Assembly (NCBI GenBank): GCA_964432985.1
Contig: CAYSPT010000002.1
Location: 1 to 64,000 of the forward strand
DNA from: CAYSPT01 sp964432985
Lineage (GTDB): Bacteria > Muiribacteriota > CAYSPT01
DNA: 64,000 bases
Direction: 5' to 3'
Under the pieces are notes generated by a model, which was not told the origin of the DNA, ran no database searches, and worked only from the letters and a program-made list of their open reading frames with translations. Shown piece by piece: positions 58,924 through 64,000 of this stretch. Every line of letters begins with the position of its first letter. Within the stretch, counting starts at the first letter, position 1. The position numbers and the translations under genes are program-made.

Positions 58924-60489
58924 CTACTTGGCGTATTCCACGGCTCTGATTTCCCGAATTACTGTCACCTTGATCTGCCCGGGATATTCAAGCTGAGATT
59001 CAATTTTCTTGGCAATATCCCGTGAGAGTTTAACTGCCTGAACATCGTCGACCTTGTTGGATGAAACCAGTACCCGGATTTCACGGCCGGCTTGAATGGC
59101 GTATGTCTTATCAACCCCCCTGAAGGCATTGGCTATTTTCTCAAGCTCATCCAGACGCTTGATGTATGCCTCAAGGGTTTCACGCCGTGCCCCTGACCGG
59201 GCCGCCGAGATACCATCGGCCACCTGAATCAACACCGCCTCGATACATTCGGGACGCGTATCATCATGATGACTGGCAACCGCTTCCACAACTACTGGTG
59301 ATTCACCCAGTTTCTTGAGGAAATTGGCACCAATCTCGGCATGGGATCCCTCCACTTCATGGTCAAACGCTTTCCCAATGTCATGAAGAAGTCCTGCTCG
59401 CTTGGTGGTTTCAACATCGATGCCTATTTCCGAAGCCATAATGGCTGCGAGATAGGCGACTTCCTTGGAGTGCTGGAGCACATTCTGACCGTAACTCGTA
59501 CGGTAATGGAGACGCCCCAACTTGGTAATGACATCCGGATGCAAGCTTCGAATGCCCAGGTCCAGAGCGGTCTGCTCTCCATACTCCTTGATAGCCTTGT
59601 CCACTTCGGCCTGTGCTTTTATAACCAGATCCTCTATCCGGCCGGGATGTATGCGTCCGTCAGCAATCAATTTCTCAAGTGCTATCCGCGAGACTTCCCG
59701 TCGAACAGGATTGAATCCGGAAAGAACTACCGCCTCCGGGGTATCATCAATTATGACGTTTACACCGGTTAGGCGTTCCAGGGTCCTGATGTTTCTGCCT
59801 TCACGACCGATGATTCTTCCTTTCATCTCCTCGTTCGGCAGATTTACCACCGAGACGATCGAATCAACCACCTGTTCCATAGCACATCGTTCTATGGCCA
59901 GGGTGATTATTTCCTTAGCTTTTTTCTCTGCTGTTTCACGGGCCCTGTCCTCGATATTTTTGATTTTCAGCGCAATCTCATACTGCAGGTCCTCTTCCAG
60001 ACGCTCCATCAGAAGTTCTCTGGCTTGCTCGATATTCAACCGTGCAATTTTCTCAAGCTGCTTAATCTGCTTTTCTTTGACCTTATCAAGCTCCTCCTTT
60101 TGTTTCATAACTTCACGTTCGTTGGTCAGCAGACGTTGGCTTTGACGTTCCAGGTGCTCGAGCTTGGATTCAATCTTGTTTTCCCTGTTTCGAAGGCGTT
60201 TTTCCTGCTTGCGTTGCTCATCGCGCTTCTCACGGGTTTCCTGCTCGAATTTCTTTTCAAACTCCTTTCGAAGCCTGCTCTGGAAATCCTTCATTTCAAC
60301 TTCAAGTTCGCGCCGTTGGATTGCTATTTCGCGTGCGGCTTCTTCCATAAGGGATTTTGCCTTATGATCGGCTTCTTCCAACTGGTTACGTTTAAGTGTC
60401 TTCATTCCGATGTAGGTAGCCACAGCACCGAGGGCCAACCCGATGATACCAGCAACAAGGGTTAGTACAGTGGAGTCAATCGTCTTCAC
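58924..60489 (-). CDS. rny: Ribonuclease Y
   Basis: 521 residues. N-terminal membrane helix (VLTLVAGIIGLALGAVATYIG), a long coiled coil (residues ~30-195), KH domain (GRIIGREGRNIRTLERLTGV) and HD domain (LLHDIGKAFDHEVEGSHAEIGA). This is the complete RNase Y layout; it is the membrane-bound endoribonuclease that starts mRNA decay. It starts at a GTG right after a G-rich run. Confidence 0.97.
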   Translation of the reverse strand: MKTIDSTVLTLVAGIIGLALGAVATYIGMKTLKRNQLEEADHKAKSLMEEAAREIAIQRRELEVEMKDFQSRLRKEFEKKFEQETREKRDEQRKQEKRLRNRENKIESKLEHLERQSQRLLTNEREVMKQKEELDKVKEKQIKQLEKIARLNIEQARELLMERLEEDLQYEIALKIKNIEDRARETAEKKAKEIITLAIERCAMEQVVDSIVSVVNLPNEEMKGRIIGREGRNIRTLERLTGVNVIIDDTPEAVVLSGFNPVRREVSRIALEKLIADGRIHPGRIEDLVIKAQAEVDKAIKEYGEQTALDLGIRSLHPDVITKLGRLHYRTSYGQNVLQHSKEVAYLAAIMASEIGIDVETTKRAGLLHDIGKAFDHEVEGSHAEIGANFLKKLGESPVVVEAVASHHDDTRPECIEAVLIQVADGISAARSGARRETLEAYIKRLDELEKIANAFRGVDKTYAIQAGREIRVLVSSNKVDDVQAVKLSRDIAKKIESQLEYPGQIKVTVIREIRAVEYAK

Positions 60490-60782
60490 CCCCTTATTCA
60501 GTTTTCAAAGATCAAGCGAGAGTTAATCGCTCATGCGATAGATTGCATCGCCACTGGAAACCTGCTCCACGTTTGACAACGCACAGCTTAGTTTAAAGGT
60601 TTCCTTTTCATCCACATTTTACTCGCGGCCATCAGGAAAGTCAACATGTTCATTTTTACAGCGCATGTGCCACTTTTAAAGTAAAAAAAAAGCATGGGTG
60701 GGTGAGTGAGCGCTTTTGCGAAACAAACAGCGCCACAGGCGAAACAAACAGCGAAGCGATGAATAAGCCGCAGCACCAACTA
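60490..60782. other. Longest non-coding spacer, with a 21-bp-period direct repeat
   Basis: 293 nt between a small membrane protein gene and rny, both on the minus strand. GCGAAACAAACAGCG occurs at 60718-60732 and again at 60739-60753, 21 bp apart. A poly-A run (~60682-60691) is nearby. A 71-residue open frame on the minus strand crosses this area, but shows no family signs. No RNA gene or clear promoter was found. Confidence 0.5.
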
Positions 60783-61142
60783 TTAAAATGTCTTCTCAAC
60801 TTTGTGAAAACGATGAAGCTCTCTGGCGAAAACAGCGACCAGGCTTGCCTGCGCGAGAGTGCTTTTGACACACGTCGATTTTAGTGGAAAACCAAGTACG
60901 GTGCCCAAAAGGTATCCGGCGGCGCCCAAAAGGTATCCGACGATCGAAGCAAGTGTCAGCCACGTAGCGGCAAATAACATTCCTCCGGGATCATTCTTTC
61001 GCGCCCCGGCTACGGTGGCATACCCGGCGACCACCACCAGCGCGACAATCGCAGCGATCCGGCGGGCCAACCAATGCCAGGCCAGAAGATTCATCAGGGA
61101 GAGCACTGCACCGCCCAGGATAATTCGAGTGTTATCCCTCAT
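60783..61142 (-). CDS. Small membrane protein downstream of psd
   Basis: ~119 residues from the ATG at 61142 (AAAGGATG upstream), overlapping the psd end by 11 bp. Three or four hydrophobic segments are seen (IILGGAVLSLMNLLAWHWLA; IAAIVALVVVAGYATVAGA; MLFAATWLTLASIVGYLLG). Two copies of GYLLGAA/GYLLGTV come from a 21-bp tandem repeat near 60900-60941. No family recognised. The C-terminal ~30 residues are polar and less convincing as coding. The link to psd suggests a lipid or envelope role (inference). Confidence 0.55.
   Translation of the reverse strand: MRDNTRIILGGAVLSLMNLLAWHWLARRIAAIVALVVVAGYATVAGARKNDPGGMLFAATWLTLASIVGYLLGAAGYLLGTVLGFPLKSTCVKSTLAQASLVAVFARELHRFHKVEKTF
60900..60941. repeat. 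Two 21-bp tandem repeats in the small membrane protein gene
   Basis: GGTGCCCAAAAGGTATCCGGC followed directly by GGCGCCCAAAAGGTATCCGAC, encoding two GYLLG(A/T) segments on the minus strand. Confidence 0.8.
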
Positions 61143-61788
61143 GCCCAACATCCTTTCGAAGATCAGCCACCACATCACCCGGGACGAGTTTATCTCCTGC
61201 CTTGACGATGTAACGTACCCGGTCTGGAGGAGTGACAATCACCACCGTTGAACCAAGACCGAACATCCCCAACAAATCTCCCTGGGAATAATTCTGCCCT
61301 TCCATGCAGTGTATATCCAGGTTGGAAACGAGGAACGATCCGATCATAAACACCGCGGCCGGAAATCCGGCTTCGGTATCCAGAAACACCACCTGCCGCT
61401 CGTTCTCTACTTCTGCTCCGTCAAAAAGAAAAAGCGGTTTGCAGCGGCCCGGCAGGTGCCGGGTCAACCGGCAGGTACCACCCAGGGGGAAGAGTACATA
61501 ATGCAGGTGCCATGGAGCAAGATAGATACGGATGTAGTCTCCGGCCTCCAACTGATCGGCCCCCGGCACACCTCCCAGCAGTTCTTTCAGATTCAACTTC
61601 CGGGGGGACCCGAGCACCGGTTTCCCGGGCACATCCGCCTGTGGTGATACCAGGGATATATCCTGCACGACTCCTTCACACGGTGAAACCATACTTCCCG
61701 GCCTGGCCCGGGGAGGTCCCGTCCAACCTCGCTGGAACAGTGCCTGGACACCAAGAACTTCGAGCAAGCCGCTCAGGGTACTGTTCAT
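61132..61788 (-). CDS. psd: Phosphatidylserine decarboxylase, short form
   Basis: ~218 residues from the ATG at 61788 (GGAGG 8 nt upstream). It makes phosphatidylethanolamine. MVSPCEGVVQDISLVSP is the start of the fold, YLAPWHLHYVLFPLGG holds the His motif, and MFGLGSTVVIV contains the LGST self-cleavage site, where the pyruvoyl group forms from Ser. Length matches the short archaeal/alphaproteobacterial-type enzymes. No pssA gene is adjacent. Confidence 0.85.
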   Translation of the reverse strand: MNSTLSGLLEVLGVQALFQRGWTGPPRARPGSMVSPCEGVVQDISLVSPQADVPGKPVLGSPRKLNLKELLGGVPGADQLEAGDYIRIYLAPWHLHYVLFPLGGTCRLTRHLPGRCKPLFLFDGAEVENERQVVFLDTEAGFPAAVFMIGSFLVSNLDIHCMEGQNYSQGDLLGMFGLGSTVVIVTPPDRVRYIVKAGDKLVPGDVVADLRKDVGHEG

Positions 61789-61829
61789 CAAAAGAACCTC
61801 CGTCACTCATTTCCTGGTTTGTGCCGTCA

Positions 61830-61858
61830 ATGGTACCGAGCGAAGGGGAAAAAAGCAA
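61830..61858 (-). promoter_or_regulatory. Sigma70-like promoter of psd
   Basis: Minus strand: -35 TTGCTT (61853-61858), a 17-nt spacer and -10 TACCAT (61830-61835), 41 nt before the psd ATG. Confidence 0.5.
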
Positions 61859-61882
61859 GTGGAGCGAAAACGTTCTAAAAAG

Positions 61883-61911
61883 TTGACAAAGATATATAGC
61901 CTGCTTATAAT
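61883..61911 (+). promoter_or_regulatory. Perfect consensus sigma70 promoter of the subtilase gene
   Basis: -35 TTGACA (61883-61888), a 17-nt spacer and -10 TATAAT (61906-61911): all twelve consensus bases. The ~100-nt leader has GTACTAC (61913-61919) and its inverse GTAGTAC (61959-61965), which could close a hairpin around the 5' end. Confidence 0.85.
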
Positions 61912-62015
61912 CGTACTACCTGCGGTTCTCCTGGCCTGTTTTGCGAGCTGGTGCCACCGTAGTACAACCATGACCCAGTTGGTCCCGGGTTCGTAAATTT
62001 ATAGGAGGTTGCTCT

Positions 62016-63707
62016 ATGCGTAAAGTGCTCTACACCACCGTTTTGTTGGCCGTACTGGTTACCGTCTGTGCCGGGGCGGCAGATGCCGCCGAAATCGGGA
62101 AAGACCTGGCGGCAAAACTCGAGGGAATCCACCGGGTTGATGAAACAGTCCGGGTCGTGTTGCTATTGAAAGATAAGCTACCCGGACTCAATATGCGGTC
62201 TCCCGGTACGAGGGAAAATGTTATTCGTCATTTACAGCTTCAATCTCAGCGGAGCCAACGAGACGTTATCAACTTCATCAACATTCTCTCTCCCCGGGGC
62301 GGGTCCGACTCAGGAGTCAGGGTACGGTCCTTCTGGCTGTCCAACTGTCTGGTGATGGAAGCTCCACTGAGCCTGGTACGCACGCTTACCGAATACGACG
62401 ACGTCGAGAGAATCGTCCTGGAAAAAACATTCACCGCCATCGATCCCGTTCCCGCCGATTCGAAGGACCTGGAACTTCCGTACGGGCTTCCTTTGATGGG
62501 AGTCGACAAAGTGTGGACACAGTACGCGCTTGACGGAACCGGCGTAAAAGTCGGCGTCACCGACACCGGCATCAACATGGCCCTGGGATATGCCCAGGAG
62601 CACCTGGTGGAGGGTAAAGGATTTTCAAACGGTCAGATGACCCAGAACTTCAACGACGGACAGGGGCACGGGACCCACGTGGCCGGCACCATCTGCGGCG
62701 GTCTGGTAGATGACACCCTTTGGAAAATGATGTGGGGGATGTGGCCGACACAAGTTGGACCCTGGAAGGGAAAGATCGGCGTAGCGCCGGGAATCGACCT
62801 GTACGTAGCCAAGGTGCTGAGCGACAGCGGTTCGGGGACCTTCGAGGACATTGTCGCCGGTATCCAATGGCTGATCGATCCCGATGGCGACCCGGAGACC
62901 GACGACGGTGTCGACCTGATCAATTCCTCCCTGGGAGCGTCCGAATCGGTGCCCGAGCTTCGCGAGCCCCTGGTAAACGCCCAGGCCACCGGTGTTTTCC
63001 TCTGCTTCGCCGCCGGCAACTCCGGGCAGGTCTGCGGAAGCCCGGCTGATTTTCCCGAAATTTTCGCCGTCGGCGCCATCAACAGCTCAGCCGCGCGTGC
63101 CGGATTTTCAAGTATCGGACCGGTCGTTTTCGACGATAAAGAGTGGATCAAACCGGACATCATGGCGCCCGGGGTAGAAGTCATCTCTTACATGAAGGAC
63201 CGGCTTTTTGCCCTGGACGGCACCTCCATGGCCTGTCCTAACACCGCCGGTGTCATATCACTGCTGCTGCAAGCGGACCCGTCCCTGACGGTGGAGCAGA
63301 TCAAGGCCGTCCTGATAGAAACTGCCATCGACGGAGGAACCGAGGGACCCGACAACTACTACGGGTATGGCCGTGTGGATGCCCTGGCGGCGGTGAAGAA
63401 GGTCATTGGCGATAAAGAGGCGGGACTTATCCTGTCCCAGCGTCTTGTCCTGCTTGCCAACCTGGAGTTCGACCGCTTGTGGGCGGAAAAGAACCGTGAT
63501 TCCGCAAAGGCTTTCCGGGCGCTGAAGCACCAGGCCCGTCTCCGTGAACTCATCGCCGGATTTATAGCCGCCCGTGACATAGATGAAGAAACTCTAGACA
63601 GGACCATTGCAGAAGTTTCAACTCCCGACACTCAACGGTTGTTCGAACTGCTCAAGATCAATGTACGGGAGAAAGCGATCAGGGAGAAACTGGGGAGCGG
63701 CCGGTAA
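62016..63707 (+). CDS. Secreted subtilisin-like serine protease (S8)
   Basis: 563 residues. Signal peptide (VLYTTVLLAVLVTVCAGAADA) and a propeptide-like region (residues ~28-150) precede the catalytic domain with D183 (GVTDTGI), H218 (GHGTHVAGTICGG), the oxyanion area NSSLGAS and S404 (GTSMACPNTAGV). The last ~100 residues are helical and charged, not a known sorting domain. AGGAGG precedes the ATG. It has its own very strong promoter, which implies high expression of an exported protease. Confidence 0.93.
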   Translation: MRKVLYTTVLLAVLVTVCAGAADAAEIGKDLAAKLEGIHRVDETVRVVLLLKDKLPGLNMRSPGTRENVIRHLQLQSQRSQRDVINFINILSPRGGSDSGVRVRSFWLSNCLVMEAPLSLVRTLTEYDDVERIVLEKTFTAIDPVPADSKDLELPYGLPLMGVDKVWTQYALDGTGVKVGVTDTGINMALGYAQEHLVEGKGFSNGQMTQNFNDGQGHGTHVAGTICGGLVDDTLWKMMWGMWPTQVGPWKGKIGVAPGIDLYVAKVLSDSGSGTFEDIVAGIQWLIDPDGDPETDDGVDLINSSLGASESVPELREPLVNAQATGVFLCFAAGNSGQVCGSPADFPEIFAVGAINSSAARAGFSSIGPVVFDDKEWIKPDIMAPGVEVISYMKDRLFALDGTSMACPNTAGVISLLLQADPSLTVEQIKAVLIETAIDGGTEGPDNYYGYGRVDALAAVKKVIGDKEAGLILSQRLVLLANLEFDRLWAEKNRDSAKAFRALKHQARLRELIAGFIAARDIDEETLDRTIAEVSTPDTQRLFELLKINVREKAIREKLGSGR

Positions 63708-63721
63708 ACCGCCGCGAACAA

Positions 63722-63766
63722 GGAGATATCTCCAGAAGGCTGGTTGCTTTCCAGGAACCTGGAAAG
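63722..63766. other. Two palindromes after the subtilase gene
   Basis: GGAGATATCTCC (63722-63733) is a perfect 12-bp palindrome. CTTTCCAGG-AA-CCTGGAAAG (63747-63766) has 9-bp arms. Neither is followed by a T-run on the + strand, so they are not clear terminators; they may mark mRNA 3' structure or a regulator site for the next gene. Confidence 0.5.
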
Positions 63767-63813
63767 TTAGTGGATTATTCGCGATCTATTCGTGTACACT
63801 ACGTCGCGAACCT

Positions 63814-64000
63814 ATGAAAACACTCTTTCGACTGATCCTGTTAAAAGTACGTCTTTTAAAAAACCGGCTGGGAGGCCGCAACCGGCAGGGAACCATTATC
63901 GCCTGCGTTATCTTTGTGGCTGTCTTCATCGGAATATTCTGGCTGTCACACTGGCTGTTGCTCAAGGTAGGTAAAGTGCCGGCCTTCGGATATCTTCTTC
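63814..64000 (+). CDS. Membrane protein, N-terminal fragment
   Basis: The first ~62 residues are visible; the gene runs off the window. A basic amphipathic start (KTLFRLILLKVRLLKNRLGG) is followed by a transmembrane helix (TIIACVIFVAVFIGIFWLSH). This start resembles ABC-2-type exporter permeases, but too little is seen to be sure. It lies 106 nt after the subtilase. Confidence 0.6.
   Translation, partial: MKTLFRLILLKVRLLKNRLGGRNRQGTIIACVIFVAVFIGIFWLSHWLLLKVGKVPAFGYLL

Noticed and set aside
60656..60871. Minus-strand 71-codon open frame downstream of the small membrane protein
   Set aside because: It overlaps the end of the better-supported frame, contains repeat sequence and poly-A/T, and has no ribosome-binding site or domain.
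63747..63766. Terminator for the subtilase gene
   Set aside because: Good stem, but loop of 2 nt and no T-run after it on the + strand; listed only as a palindrome.
1..64000. tRNA, rRNA and insertion sequences
   Set aside because: Spacers were read by eye for T-loop motifs, rRNA segments and transposase genes; none was seen. A tRNAscan or Rfam run could still find a small RNA.

Overview
The window is a 64-kb scaffold piece of a mid-GC (roughly 50-55 %) bacterial genome with three 100-N assembly gaps. It looks like an uncultivated Gram-negative (diderm) bacterium. Evidence for this is a PorV/UPF0164-type outer-membrane barrel, type IV (pseudo)pilin-like genes, a heptosyltransferase-type GT9, an O-antigen-ligase-like membrane protein, and many HEAT and TPR repeat proteins. 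RNase Y, an EF-G2-like factor and a Bacillus-type chorismate mutase/DAHP synthase fusion are also present. I cannot assign a phylum from the sequence alone. No rRNA, tRNA, CRISPR array, insertion sequence or phage gene was found.

Layout. 1-15 kb (all minus): alaS and ruvX, then aroA-cmk-rpsA-gap behind a clear sigma70 promoter, then a STAS-domain gene, pgk, tpiA, pepA and a GlpA-type FAD oxidoreductase pair cut by the window edge. 15-19 kb (minus): a minor-pilin-like cluster. 19-24 kb: a CoA-disulfide-reductase-like flavoprotein diverges from a Cas4-like/DnaQ-like nuclease (DUF2779), followed by plsY-gpsA. 24-28 kb (minus): SUKH, DUF362, IolB-like and PseG-like genes, then two small genes that may be flagellar accessory factors. 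28-33 kb (minus): two large HEAT-repeat proteins. 33-40.5 kb (minus): one long run from three pilin-like genes into GT9, a phosphodiesterase-like enzyme, an SpsF-like cytidylyltransferase and an ATP-grasp enzyme. 40.6-53.6 kb: a secreted M48 protease, a propeller/TPR lipid- or envelope-facing protein, TPR proteins, pgi, a FlgD-Ig protein, a PorV-like barrel fused to a pseudopilin-like tail, and an O-antigen-ligase-like protein. 53.8-64 kb: EF-G2-like factor, aroF fusion, YbjQ-like, TPR, NUDIX, rny, psd, a secreted subtilase and the start of a membrane protein.

The genes combine central glycolysis and aromatic biosynthesis with an envelope programme: pilins, surface sugars, secreted proteases and outer-membrane proteins. 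The recurring oddity is short tandem duplication. Periods of 15, 17, 18, 19, 21 and 57 bp occur at gene starts, gene ends and intergenic spaces, several of them adding residues to housekeeping proteins (S1, Pgi). At least one assembly gap lies inside such a repeat. No interval of 300 bases or more is without a gene or gap; the longest spacers are described individually.
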